A stretch of 64,000 bases of DNA, taken from the NCBI RefSeq assembly GCF_000379065.1, contig NZ_KB900614.1, positions 3,808,892 through 3,872,891 on the forward strand, in the 5' to 3' direction. The notes under the pieces were generated by a model. That model made no database searches, had not been told where the DNA came from, and saw only the letters and a list, made by a program, of their open reading frames with translations. Origin of the DNA: Salinispora mooreana. Lineage in GTDB: Bacteria; Actinomycetota; Actinomycetes; Mycobacteriales; Micromonosporaceae. Position 1 is the first letter of the stretch. Each line of letters starts with the position of its first letter. Shown here in pieces: positions 44,309 through 52,549 of this stretch. The translations under genes and the position numbers were made by a program.

Positions 44309-45865
44309 ATGTTCAAGCACTCCGCCCGGCGCTGGCTCGCCGGGATCGGCCTCGCCGGCGCGCTCGTCGCCACCGCCGCTCCCGCCTCGGCGGCCGAGAC
44401 CGACATCACGCTCGACGTCTACTTCGACAACGTCACCCTCGCCGCCGGCTCCGCCGGCAAGGCCAGGTCGGCGACCGTCTCCGTCTCGGCGCCGGTCACC
44501 CTGCACGAGCTGACCATCCAGTACGACTTCAGCGACCTCGCCGGTAAGGTCGATGTCTCCTCGGAGTACGGAGACAGCGACTGCACCACGCCGGAATCCC
44601 ATGTGTTGCGCTGTGTCAACCCCTTGCCCGACACCATTGAGGACACCCGAGGCGCCTACCGAGCGTCTCTCGTGCCCACCGCCGACGCCGCGAACGGCGA
44701 CGAGGGGGTGCTGAAGGTCAGCTTCAGCGCCCAGGGCTTCTCCCCCGTCACCCACGACGCGACAGTACGCATCGGCGCCGGAGTCGATCTCGTCGCCGGA
44801 GCAGAGCACGAGTTCTCCGTCGCACCCGGCGAGACGTTCACGGAACCGCTGACAGTCAGCAACGCTGGCGAGGTCACTGCCAACGGGGCGGTCGCGTTTT
44901 TTGACCACGACTACGGGATCCGGGCCGACCAGCGCTACAGCAACTGCAACTACGACGGCGACCACCTGCTCTTCTGCCGCTTCGACGAAAAACTGACGCC
45001 AGGGGCCAGCTACAGCGCCCCCCTCACCCACAAGCTCGGGTCGGACACCTACGCGCCGAGCTTCGTACACGGCAATGTCTACTGGCAAACGCCGGCCGAG
45101 TTCGAGGCCTACGAGGCGCGTCTGCACCGCCTGGGTATCTCCCTGGGAGAGCCCGGCACCGGTGGGAAGCTCACGCTGACCGAGCAGAACCGCATCCAGT
45201 CGGCTCGCGGGGCGCAGGCCGATCCCGACCCGTCGAACAACTGGTCCTACCTGGATATTTCTGCCACCGGCAGCAACGGCACCGACCTGGAGGCGATCGG
45301 CACCGAGGTCTCCGGGGAGAAAGCCGCCGAGGTCCAGGCGAGCATCGGCTTCCGCAACAACGGTCCGGCCACCCTTGACTATACTCGGCCCGGCTCGTCC
45401 GTGACCTACCTCAACGTCGACGTCCCGCAGGGCACCACGGCGGTCAAGGTGCCCGATCTCTGCTCGCCCTTGCTCGGTGACGAGTTTGGTGACCGGGGTG
45501 AAGCGGGGGCAGCGAATTACCGCTGCTACGTCTCCTCCTTCAGCAAGGTCGGTGAGCAGCAGACGTTCGACTTCACCCTCCGGATCGACGAGGTCATCGC
45601 GGACGCTGCCGGCGCGGTGAAGGTCAACGTGCCCTGCCGCTGCGAGGGCGGCTTCTACGACGATCTCCAGCCGGCCAACGACGAGGCCGCGATCCTGGTC
45701 AACGCGACCGGCGACACCGGGGGCGGGGGCGGCGGTGCCGACCCGAGCCTGCCGATCACCGGTGACTCCACCCTGCGGGTGGCGGGTCTCGGCGGCCTGC
45801 TGCTCGCCATCGGCGCGGCCGGCTTCCTGGTCGCCCGCCGTCGACGGAACAGTTTCGTCGCCTGA
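44309..45865 (+). CDS. Secreted cell-wall protein with LPITG sorting signal
   Basis: 518 aa. A signal peptide (HSARRWLAGIGLAGALVATA, cleaved after PASAA) precedes a beta-rich extracellular part with several Cys pairs and repeated conserved-looking Ig-like strands. The end has LPITGDSTLRVAGLGGLLLA, a membrane helix and RRRRNSF, the arrangement of sortase substrates (LPxTG, here LPITG). No sortase gene is in the window. The ATG at 44309 has GAAGGA upstream. The 5' leader contains a small hairpin CAGCCAG/CTGGCTG at 44160-44179. Confidence 0.85.
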   Translation: MFKHSARRWLAGIGLAGALVATAAPASAAETDITLDVYFDNVTLAAGSAGKARSATVSVSAPVTLHELTIQYDFSDLAGKVDVSSEYGDSDCTTPESHVLRCVNPLPDTIEDTRGAYRASLVPTADAANGDEGVLKVSFSAQGFSPVTHDATVRIGAGVDLVAGAEHEFSVAPGETFTEPLTVSNAGEVTANGAVAFFDHDYGIRADQRYSNCNYDGDHLLFCRFDEKLTPGASYSAPLTHKLGSDTYAPSFVHGNVYWQTPAEFEAYEARLHRLGISLGEPGTGGKLTLTEQNRIQSARGAQADPDPSNNWSYLDISATGSNGTDLEAIGTEVSGEKAAEVQASIGFRNNGPATLDYTRPGSSVTYLNVDVPQGTTAVKVPDLCSPLLGDEFGDRGEAGAANYRCYVSSFSKVGEQQTFDFTLRIDEVIADAAGAVKVNVPCRCEGGFYDDLQPANDEAAILVNATGDTGGGGGGADPSLPITGDSTLRVAGLGGLLLAIGAAGFLVARRRRNSFVA

Positions 45866-45880
45866 TCTTTTCAACGGCAC

Positions 45881-45921
45881 CGTGCTGCCCCGTCAACCTG
45901 CCCGGTTGGCGGGGCAGCACG
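45881..45921. terminator. Terminator after the LPITG protein gene
   Basis: Eighteen-base arms starting CGTGCTGCCCCG with one G-T wobble and a five-base loop, 15 bases past the stop. Confidence 0.8.
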
Positions 45922-46121
45922 CATAGGAGGGCGATTCTGGTCGGCTGAGGTCCGCGTCGGTGGCCCGCGCGGGGGCTGATCCTCGGCCAATGAACCCCGA
46001 CCAGCGGTGTGGGTGCAGCTCTGACGTCAGGCACCGGACGGACCGTGCTGCCACCTAGACTACGGACATTCCCGTCGCCGCTGGCGACGTCCACCGCCCG
46101 GCAGCCCACGGAGGTCACCGC

Positions 46122-46835
46122 GTGCCGACGCCCACCACTACCCTGGCTCTCGGGCCGGACTGGCTCGATCCCGAGGTGCTGATCTCGACCTTCGGCCTGC
46201 TCGGCATCCTGGTGATCGTCTTTGCCGAGTCGGGGCTACTGATCGGCTTCTTCCTGCCCGGTGACTCGCTGCTGTTCACCGCCGGCCTGCTCACCGCCGA
46301 CGGGAAGTACATCACCTGGCCGCTCTGGCTGGTCTGCCTGCTCATCACACTGTCGGCCATCGCCGGTGACCAGGTGGGGTACGCCTTCGGGCGCAAGGTC
46401 GGGCCGGCGCTGTTCCGGCGGCCCAACTCGAAACTGTTCAAGCAGGAAAACCTGCTGAAGTCACACGACTTCTTCGAGAAGTACGGGGCCCGCTCGGTGG
46501 TACTGGCCCGCTTCGTACCGATCGTCCGGACGTTCACCCCGATCGTGGCGGGAGTCAGCCGGATGAACTACCGCACGTTCGTCATCTACAACGTGATCGG
46601 CGCGATCCTCTGGGGTACCGGCGTGACAGTGCTCGGCTACTTCCTCGGCCAGGTCCCGTTCGTGAAGGCGAACATCGAGCTGATCCTGATCGCGATCGTG
46701 GTTCTCTCGGTGGTCCCGATCGTGGTCGAGTTGCTGCGAGCCCGTCTGGCGGCGAGGCGCGGCACCACCGCAGCAGAGCGGGCCGCGGCCGAGGAGGCGA
46801 TCCGGGAAACCCGGGAACACTACGGCAAGCACTGA
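46122..46835 (+). CDS. DedA/VTT-domain membrane protein
   Basis: 237 aa with about five hydrophobic segments. FAESGLLIGFFLPGDSLLFT and ARFVPIVRTFTPIVAGVSRM carry the conserved DedA motifs (E-x-G...PG-D and F-x-R-x-x-P). The loop FKQENLLKSHDFFEKYGARS is typical. It probably moves or flips lipids. The GTG at 46122 is preceded by GGAGG. The tail is basic then acidic. Confidence 0.92.
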   Translation: MPTPTTTLALGPDWLDPEVLISTFGLLGILVIVFAESGLLIGFFLPGDSLLFTAGLLTADGKYITWPLWLVCLLITLSAIAGDQVGYAFGRKVGPALFRRPNSKLFKQENLLKSHDFFEKYGARSVVLARFVPIVRTFTPIVAGVSRMNYRTFVIYNVIGAILWGTGVTVLGYFLGQVPFVKANIELILIAIVVLSVVPIVVELLRARLAARRGTTAAERAAAEEAIRETREHYGKH

Positions 46836-46906
46836 CCCGGCCGGGGCGCGGCGACACCGAGTGGCCGTGCCCCGATACACCGGGGTGCCCGCGCCCACAG
46901 CCGAGT

Positions 46907-46932
46907 CGGGCTGACGGCGCGCCGTCAGCCCG
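46907..46932. terminator. Palindromic terminator after the DedA gene
   Basis: A perfect 26-base palindrome centred on GGCGCGCC-like sequence (arms CGGGCTGACGGCG). Confidence 0.7.
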
Positions 46933-46956
46933 CCGGCCGCAACCCGCGAAACCGGA

Positions 46957-46991
46957 CGTCCGACGCCACCCCGGTCGGAGGGCGTCGGACG
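46957..46991 (-). terminator. Terminator of the ArsR gene
   Basis: Perfect 11-base arms CGTCCGACGCC / GGCGTCGGACG with a 13-base loop, ten bases past the arsR-family stop. Confidence 0.65.
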
Positions 46992-47001
46992 AGCGGTACG
47001 G

Positions 47002-47343
47002 TCAGCGCGCCTTCTTGCCGGCGCGCTTACGCGGCGGCGTCAGGAGGTCGGCGATGGTCGCGATCGCGGTCGGCACCAGCCGGTAGTACGCCCAGACCCC
47101 ACGCTTCTCCCGCTCCAGCAGGCCAGCCTCGGTGAGGATGCGCAGGTGATGGCTGACCGTCGGCTGGGAGAGGCCGAGGGGCGCGGTGAGATCACACACG
47201 CACGCTTCGCCCTCGGGGGCCGACTGGATCAGGCTCAGCAGTCGCAGTCGAGCGGGGTCAGCAAGGGCCTTGAGGACCCCGGCCAGCCGCTCCGCGTCTG
47301 CTCGTTCGATCGGCTCGCCGGCAAGCGGCGAGATCTGAGGCAT
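47002..47343 (-). CDS. ArsR/SmtB-family metalloregulator
   Basis: 113 aa from the ATG at 47343 (GGCGGA seven bases upstream; earlier ATGs exist). A winged helix with LAGVLKALADPARLRLLSLI, APLGLSQPTVSHHLRILTEA and GLLEREKRGVWAYYRLV. The ACVCDLTAP segment holds the CxC pair used by arsenite-type sensors. It is a lone gene; no arsenic or metal transport genes are near, so its target is elsewhere or itself. Confidence 0.9.
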   Translation of the reverse strand: MPQISPLAGEPIERADAERLAGVLKALADPARLRLLSLIQSAPEGEACVCDLTAPLGLSQPTVSHHLRILTEAGLLEREKRGVWAYYRLVPTAIATIADLLTPPRKRAGKKAR

Positions 47344-47436
47344 TGTCATTTCCGCCAACGCAGTTCCCACGTATTCCATCCTTCCACCAGCAGCATTGAC
47401 TCGCCTGCATATCGGCGAATCCAAATCGGCAGACTT

Positions 47437-47976
47437 TTACGCCACAAGGCCGAGGTCAGCCAACGTATAGGCCGCCCGGTACGGCAGTCCGGCGGCTCGC
47501 ACCGCGGCGCCGGCACCTCGATCAACAATAACCGCTACCCCCACCACCTCGGCCCCGGCCTCACGCAGGGCCTCGACCGCGGTCAACACGCTCTGGCCCG
47601 TGGTGGAAGTGTCTTCCACCGCGAGCACCCGGCGCCCGGCCACGTCGGGCCCCTCGATCCGGCGTTGCAGCCCGTGCGCCTTGCCCGCCTTACGGACGAC
47701 GAAGGCATCCAGCGGACGGTCGGTACCAGCGGTGGCGTGCAGCATCGACAGCGCGATCGGGTCGGCGCCGAGGGTGAGCCCACCCACCGCGTCGTACGCC
47801 CAGTCGGCAGTCAACTCCCGCAGCACCCGGCCCACCAACGGTGCGGCCTCGTGATGCAGCGTTACGCGCCGCAGGTCCACATACCAGTCCGCCGCACGCC
47901 CCGAGGAGAGCACCACCCGACCATGGACCACTGCCAGGTCGGTGATGAATTTACGCAGGTCGTCGTGGTCCCCCAT
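47437..47976 (-). CDS. pyrE: Orotate phosphoribosyltransferase
   Basis: 179 aa. The PRPP-binding motif is VLAVEDTSTTGQSVLTAVEA. Earlier VVLSSGRAADWYVDLRRVTL and GGLTLGADPIALSMLHATAG and KAHGLQRRIEG agree with OPRT. It makes OMP in pyrimidine synthesis. The ATG at 47976 was chosen by family length; the open frame extends to 48120. Confidence 0.93.
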   Translation of the reverse strand: MGDHDDLRKFITDLAVVHGRVVLSSGRAADWYVDLRRVTLHHEAAPLVGRVLRELTADWAYDAVGGLTLGADPIALSMLHATAGTDRPLDAFVVRKAGKAHGLQRRIEGPDVAGRRVLAVEDTSTTGQSVLTAVEALREAGAEVVGVAVIVDRGAGAAVRAAGLPYRAAYTLADLGLVA

Positions 47977-48120
47977 GGCGAAGAGGGTACTGCTCGATGC
48001 TGGGAGCTGTGTGTCGGGGCGGCCTAGGTCAACCCTGCGGGCGATGTGACAGCGGGCGATGCGCCAACACGCTCCGCAACCGGAACGGTCGTCGGCACCG
48101 TCGATGACCGTTCCGGGCAA

Positions 48121-48927
48121 TCACTGTTCCGCGCGGCCAACCTGCCCCCGGGCGTCCTGCGAGAAGGCTTTCACCAGCCGCCGCGGGGCGTGCCGCATCG
48201 CCGCCACGAGCAGCTTGTACTTCCACACCGGGACGCTGACCAACTTACCTTTTCGCAGGTCACGCAGGGATTCAGCGACGACGTCCTCCGCCGACAGCCA
48301 CATCCACCCCGGCATCTTCGACCGGTCAATGCCGGCCCGGTCGTGGAACTCGGTGCGGGTGTAGCCCGGGCAGAGGGCCATCACCTGAACACCGAACTCC
48401 CGCACCGACAGACCGACCGACTCGCTGAAGCTGGTCACCCACGCCTTGCTCGCCGGATACGTCGAACCGGGCATGACCGGCGCGAACCCCGAGACCGAAG
48501 AGACATTAATCACTGCCCCACTCCGCCGCTCGGCCATCGGCTGGACGGCGGCGAGGGTGAGCCGCATCACCGCGTGCACGTTGAGCCGGAGCAGACGCGC
48601 CTCATCCTCCGGCGTCGACCGCAGGAACGGCGCGTTGAGGCTGATCCCCGCATTGTTGACCAGCAACTCGACCGGGGAACCCGTGGTGAGCCGGCGCTCC
48701 ACCGCCGCGCATCCGTCGTCGGTGGACAGATCGGCGGAGATCGTCTCGACCTCTCGGCCGTGCTGGGAGGTCAGCTCGGCGGCGACCTCCCCCAGCCGGG
48801 CTGCGTCCCGGGCAACCAGCACCAGGTGCCAGCCCGCCGCGGCCAGTTGACGCGCGAACTCCGCGCCGATGCCAGCCGTCGCACCGGTGATCAAGGCGCA
48901 TCGCTCGCTGGTCGACTGGTCACTCGG
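48121..48927 (-). CDS. Short-chain dehydrogenase/reductase
   Basis: 268 aa SDR. NADP-binding ALITGATAGIGAEFARQLAA, LLVNNAGISLNAPF, catalytic Ser in INVSSVSGFAPVM and the YPASKAW pair. The C-terminal part (AEDVVAESLRDLRKGKLVSV, LVAAMRHAPRRLVKAF) is that of the DltE/YqjQ-like oxidoreductases acting on lipids or steroids; substrate unknown. The GTG at 48927 is preceded by GAGGTGAG. Confidence 0.9.
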   Translation of the reverse strand, partial: PSDQSTSERCALITGATAGIGAEFARQLAAAGWHLVLVARDAARLGEVAAELTSQHGREVETISADLSTDDGCAAVERRLTTGSPVELLVNNAGISLNAPFLRSTPEDEARLLRLNVHAVMRLTLAAVQPMAERRSGAVINVSSVSGFAPVMPGSTYPASKAWVTSFSESVGLSVREFGVQVMALCPGYTRTEFHDRAGIDRSKMPGWMWLSAEDVVAESLRDLRKGKLVSVPVWKYKLLVAAMRHAPRRLVKAFSQDARGQVGRAEQ

Positions 48928-48937
48928 CACGAGCGTC

Positions 48938-49543
48938 TCACCTCGGGGGATGCGGGGGCGGGTACGGCCCATGTGGAGAGGGCATGGGTCGGCGGAACCA
49001 GCCGGCGGCCGGCGGCAAGGCCAGCAACATCGCTACCCCAAGGTAACCGAGGACCTGCCCAACCGAAAGACCTGCGCCGAGCGGGATCCACCAGCCCGGG
49101 TACGCCTCGGATAGCTGGGCGAGGAGCTCGATGGTGGAGCGATCCTCGTCGCTCGGCTGCATGGGGAAGGCCCGCATCCCGCCCAGACCGGTGAGCCCGC
49201 AGCAGCCGGCGACCACCCCCAGGCCGGCGACCACCCAGGTCGCTACCCGCGCACCGGAACGGCCAGTGCGCACCAGCCCGGCGAGCGCGGCCAAGACCAC
49301 CCCGGCGAGCAGGCTGACCACCGCACCGGCCACTGTCCAGACGGTGACCAGCGCGACCACCGCATTGACCTCGTCCGACGAGGCCGCGCTTCCCGCCGCC
49401 GCCAACCGGAAGGCGTCGACCGTACTGAACAGGACGAACAGGCCGGCAACGGCGTACGCGACAGCGACCACCGCCATCAGCGCCAGCAGCACGACAGCCG
49501 CGGTCACCGCAGCGGGGCGGCGGGCCGGTTCGGGGTACGACAC
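48938..49543 (-). CDS. Four-helix membrane protein of unknown function
   Basis: 201 aa with four hydrophobic segments (for example TAAVVLLALMAVVAVAYAVA near the start) and a His/Pro-rich end. It resembles its upstream neighbour in layout, so the two may be a duplicated pair. The start is GTG at 49543, with GGAGGG upstream. Both lie inside the right arm of a perfect 20-bp inverted repeat, so the message can fold to hide its start. Confidence 0.65.
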   Translation of the reverse strand: MSYPEPARRPAAVTAAVVLLALMAVVAVAYAVAGLFVLFSTVDAFRLAAAGSAASSDEVNAVVALVTVWTVAGAVVSLLAGVVLAALAGLVRTGRSGARVATWVVAGLGVVAGCCGLTGLGGMRAFPMQPSDEDRSTIELLAQLSEAYPGWWIPLGAGLSVGQVLGYLGVAMLLALPPAAGWFRRPMPSPHGPYPPPHPPR

Positions 49544-49600
49544 GACTGATCCCTCCGGTAGGCGTCGGGTTGCACGCTATCCGGAGGGATCAGTCGTGTC
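49539..49600 (-). promoter_or_regulatory. Perfect 20-bp hairpin enclosing the SD and start codon of the next gene
   Basis: On the leftward transcript the first arm is GACACGACTGATCCCTCCGG, then 22 bases, then the exact complement. The second arm contains GGAGGG and the GTG start of the membrane-protein gene. It may be a terminator for the upstream gene, a translational control hairpin, or both. No T-run follows. Confidence 0.65.
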
Positions 49601-49636
49601 GCGTTCTCCGGCGGGAAGGCCGCCGGCGGCTGGCGG

Positions 49637-50446
49637 CTAGCCGTGCCCGCCGGAGTGCCCCCCGCCACTCGAGTCGGGCGAACCCGAGTTCCCCGAGCTC
49701 CAGTCGCCGCCCGAAGAGCCGGACCGGCCCGACGAGCCCGCACTCGGATCGGCCTGCGGATAGCCCGGCTGGCCCGAGGAGCCCGCACTCGGATCGGCCT
49801 GCGGATAGCCCGGCTGGCCCGGGGTCGTGGGGTATGCCGGCCCGCCCGGGGCCATGGGATAGGCGGCACCGGGGACCGGGGGCTCCCACTGCTGCTGCGG
49901 CTTGCGGAAGAACTCGTTCGACTTCGGCAGCGCCAGCAGGATCAGGGCCACCAACAGGGCGATGATGCCGAGGATCGCGGTCAGCATCAGCACCGGTTCG
50001 TGCCAGGACGGCACGGCTTCCTCCAGCCGACGGTTGATTTCCTCCTGGCTGACCACATCATCGGAGGCCTCTCCCCCCATGGCGCTGCCCGCCGCGGAAA
50101 AGGTCAGGCCAACACCGTTGCAGCAGAGCGCGATTCCCCCGACGACCCAGGTGATGATCCGAGCCGTGTTCATTCCCCGGTTGTTCAGCAGGGCGAGAAC
50201 GACCAGCCCCGCCGCAAAGAGCAGGCTGACCAGACTCATCGCGACAACCATGAACACCACGACGCCCTCGACGCCCTCGGCGTCGGTGCCCGCGTAGGCA
50301 TCCCGGTAGATCTCCTGGTACGTGCCCAGGGTGGTGAGCGCGATGACCGTGTCAATCAGTGCCAGGACGGCATAGAAGATAAGCAGATAACTGGAAATGG
50401 TGACGATGCCCGGACGCACCCGTACGGGCTGCTGCGGATTTACCAC
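49637..50446 (-). CDS. Membrane protein with Pro/Gly/Ser-rich repeat tail
   Basis: 269 aa. It has four hydrophobic segments (TISSYLLIFYAVLALIDTVI, VVVFMVVAMSLVSLLFAAGL, ITWVVGGIALCCNGVGLTFS, LMLTAILGIIALLVALILLA) and a tail with two 15-aa repeats QPGYPQADPSAGSSG followed by Gly/Ser. The GTG at 50446 has GGAG upstream. Function unknown; probably cotranscribed with the next membrane gene. Confidence 0.7.
   Translation of the reverse strand: MVNPQQPVRVRPGIVTISSYLLIFYAVLALIDTVIALTTLGTYQEIYRDAYAGTDAEGVEGVVVFMVVAMSLVSLLFAAGLVVLALLNNRGMNTARIITWVVGGIALCCNGVGLTFSAAGSAMGGEASDDVVSQEEINRRLEEAVPSWHEPVLMLTAILGIIALLVALILLALPKSNEFFRKPQQQWEPPVPGAAYPMAPGGPAYPTTPGQPGYPQADPSAGSSGQPGYPQADPSAGSSGRSGSSGGDWSSGNSGSPDSSGGGHSGGHG
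49734..49823. repeat. Two tandem 45-bp repeats in a membrane-protein tail
   Basis: GAGCCCGCACTCGGATCGG occurs at 49734 and again 45 bases later within longer matching units, coding QPGYPQADPSAGSSG twice. Confidence 0.8.
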
Positions 50447-50673
50447 GATTCTCCTTCCCTCATTCGCGCCCACACCGTACGGCCTCGGGCCAACAACGAC
50501 GGTACGTGGATCTCAGTGAGGTGATCTCAGCAACGCATGAGGTTTGATTGGTGTGTGACACGGGCGAAGGCGGCGAGTCGGGCGGTAGTAGAAACAGGCG
50601 TGTAGCCATCGATAGACACGTCCTTGCGACAGAAACACATCTTTGCGGGCTCCACGTGATTGCCTATCGTGCC

Positions 50674-50970
50674 ATGGTTGACGTCCCGAGGGAACTCGTG
50701 CGGCACCTCGCGCGTCTGCTGTACGCACAGGGACAGGCCTGCGGTACCCGCCCTGGCACCCGGGCGTTGACCTGCTACCACCAGGCGCTGATGATGCTCG
50801 TCCGGTTCCGCGGGGCCGAGGACTTGACCCTGCTCGCCGCCGGCTTCGGCATCTCCAGGGCGACTGCCCACCGCTACCGCGACGAAGGCATCATGGTCCT
50901 CGCCACCCAGGCCCGCGACCTGCACACCGCTCTGCGTCGGGCCGCGGCCTACGGCTGGTCCCACGTGATC
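50674..50970 (+). pseudogene. Transposase fragment (IS5-like N-terminal HTH part)
   Basis: The frame encodes about 99 residues similar to the start of HTH_Tnp_4/DDE-type IS5-group transposases: ALTCYHQALMMLVRFRGAED, LLAAGFGISRATAHRYRDEG, then LRRAAAYGWSHVI. The DDE catalytic domain is missing; the sequence after about 50970 is the 3' end of the opposite aminopropyltransferase gene. No terminal inverted repeats were found. It is a decayed insertion. Confidence 0.7.
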
Positions 50971-50989
50971 CCCGACGCCCGACGCGGCT

Positions 50990-52549
50990 TCAGTACCCGC
51001 GCCATTCGGCACGCGCGTATTCGAGCACTCGGGGTTGCAACAGCGTGGACGCCGGCACGTTGACCCGGCGCCGGTCCGGCGGGAAGACCTCGGCGGCGGC
51101 CAGCGTCGCCGCATCCAGAAAACGCAGCGCTGGCGCGTCTCTCGGCAGGGTCAGCATTGGCGGGAGCTCATCGGCCGCGGCGAGCAGGAAGCCCCAGTCA
51201 CCGAAGGAAGGAATGTCCACATGATACGGCGTGGTCGCGAATCCGGCCTCCTGCAGCGACGCCTCAATGGACCAATACGACCGGGGCGCGAAGTACGGAG
51301 AACCGGCCTGCACCACCAGTCGGCCCTCGGCGGCCAGCGCGTTGCGGACCAACGTGTAGAACTCCACGGAGTAGAGCTTCGCGGTAGCCGTCTCGTCCGG
51401 GTCGGGCAAGTCGGCAATCACCACGTCAAACTGCTCGGTGGTGGAGCGCAGCCACCCGAACGCGTCGGCATGGAGAACCCGTACTCGGGGGTCGTCGAGC
51501 GAACCGCCGTTGAGCTGCCGCAGCCGCGACTCGGTGCGGGCCAACGCCACCACCGCCGAATCCAGGTCAACCACGGTGATCCGATCGACATCCGGGTAGC
51601 GCAGCAGTTCCCGAACCGCGAGCCCATCTCCGGCGCCGAGCACGAGCACCTCACCACGCGCACCAGCGAGCGCGGGATGCACCAGCGCCTCATGGTATCG
51701 ATATTCGTCGACCGAGCTGAACTGGAGATCCCCGTTGAGGAAGAGGCGCAGGTCGGTCCCGCCCCCGGGCTCGGCGACCGACCGGGTGAGGACGATCTCC
51801 TGGTAGCGGCTGCGCTCCGCATGCACCACCGGATCGCGATAGAGCTGCTGACGGGCGGTCACCTCGAAGTCATGGGCGGTCAGCCACGCGTACCCGAGGC
51901 AGACGGCGACCAGCACGGAGCCGGCGGTCAGTGCCGTTCGCGCTCGGCCGCTGAGCTCCCGCCGAAAGACGGTGAAGACCAACGCCAGGCCGGCGACGGC
52001 GTTCACCGCGCCGACCACCAGCGCGCCCTTGAGCTGGCCGAAGAGCGGCAGCAGCAGGAACGGGAAGGCCAGGCCGCCGAGGAGGGCGCCAACATAGTCG
52101 GCGGCGAACAGGTCCGCTACCGCACTGCCGGCCGCCTGCTGGCGGATCCGTTGCAGCAGCACCATCAGCAGTGGGATCTCCGCGCCGATCAACAGTCCGA
52201 GGACGAAGGCGGTGCCGACCAGCGCCGGCATATACAGGTTCAGCCAGGCAAACGCCGCGTAGAGGCCGAGTACCGACAGGCCACCGAGCAGCGCCAGGGC
52301 CAGCTCGATCGCGGCGAAAGCGGCGGCGGCCCGCGACTGCAACGGCTTCGCGGCGAGGGCTCCCACACCCATCGCGAAGACCATGACCCCAAGCACGATC
52401 GACGCCTGCCCGACCGTGTCACCGATCAGGTAGCTGCCGAGCGCGACCAGGGCCAGCTCGTAGACGAGGCCGCAGGCCGCACAGACGAACACCGCGGCCA
52501 GCACGGCGGCGCGAGCCTGCCGCCACCGGAGCGGCGCGTCCACCGTCAC
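50990..52549 (-). CDS. Membrane-fused polyamine aminopropyltransferase (spermidine-synthase-like)
   Basis: 519 aa. About the first 240 residues form six or seven membrane helices (VFVCAACGLVYELALVALGS, VGTAFVLGLLIGAEIPLLMV, GALLGGLAFPFLLLPLFGQL). The C-terminal domain is a spermidine-synthase fold: QEIVLTR, LFLNGDLQFSSVDEYRYHEA, VLVLGAGDGLAVRELLRYPD, VVDLDSAVVALA and VVIADLPDPDE with the catalytic-type Asp. GTG start 52549 overlaps the previous stop (GTGA). Last gene of a six-gene operon. The amine substrate is unknown; many members of this fused group are not proven polyamine synthases. Confidence 0.88.
   Translation of the reverse strand: MTVDAPLRWRQARAAVLAAVFVCAACGLVYELALVALGSYLIGDTVGQASIVLGVMVFAMGVGALAAKPLQSRAAAAFAAIELALALLGGLSVLGLYAAFAWLNLYMPALVGTAFVLGLLIGAEIPLLMVLLQRIRQQAAGSAVADLFAADYVGALLGGLAFPFLLLPLFGQLKGALVVGAVNAVAGLALVFTVFRRELSGRARTALTAGSVLVAVCLGYAWLTAHDFEVTARQQLYRDPVVHAERSRYQEIVLTRSVAEPGGGTDLRLFLNGDLQFSSVDEYRYHEALVHPALAGARGEVLVLGAGDGLAVRELLRYPDVDRITVVDLDSAVVALARTESRLRQLNGGSLDDPRVRVLHADAFGWLRSTTEQFDVVIADLPDPDETATAKLYSVEFYTLVRNALAAEGRLVVQAGSPYFAPRSYWSIEASLQEAGFATTPYHVDIPSFGDWGFLLAAADELPPMLTLPRDAPALRFLDAATLAAAEVFPPDRRRVNVPASTLLQPRVLEYARAEWRGY

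Noticed and set aside
44060..45880. Long open frame on the minus strand opposite the LPITG protein gene
   Set aside because: It is the antisense shadow of a gene with signal peptide, sorting signal and ribosome-binding site; high-GC third positions keep the opposite frame open.
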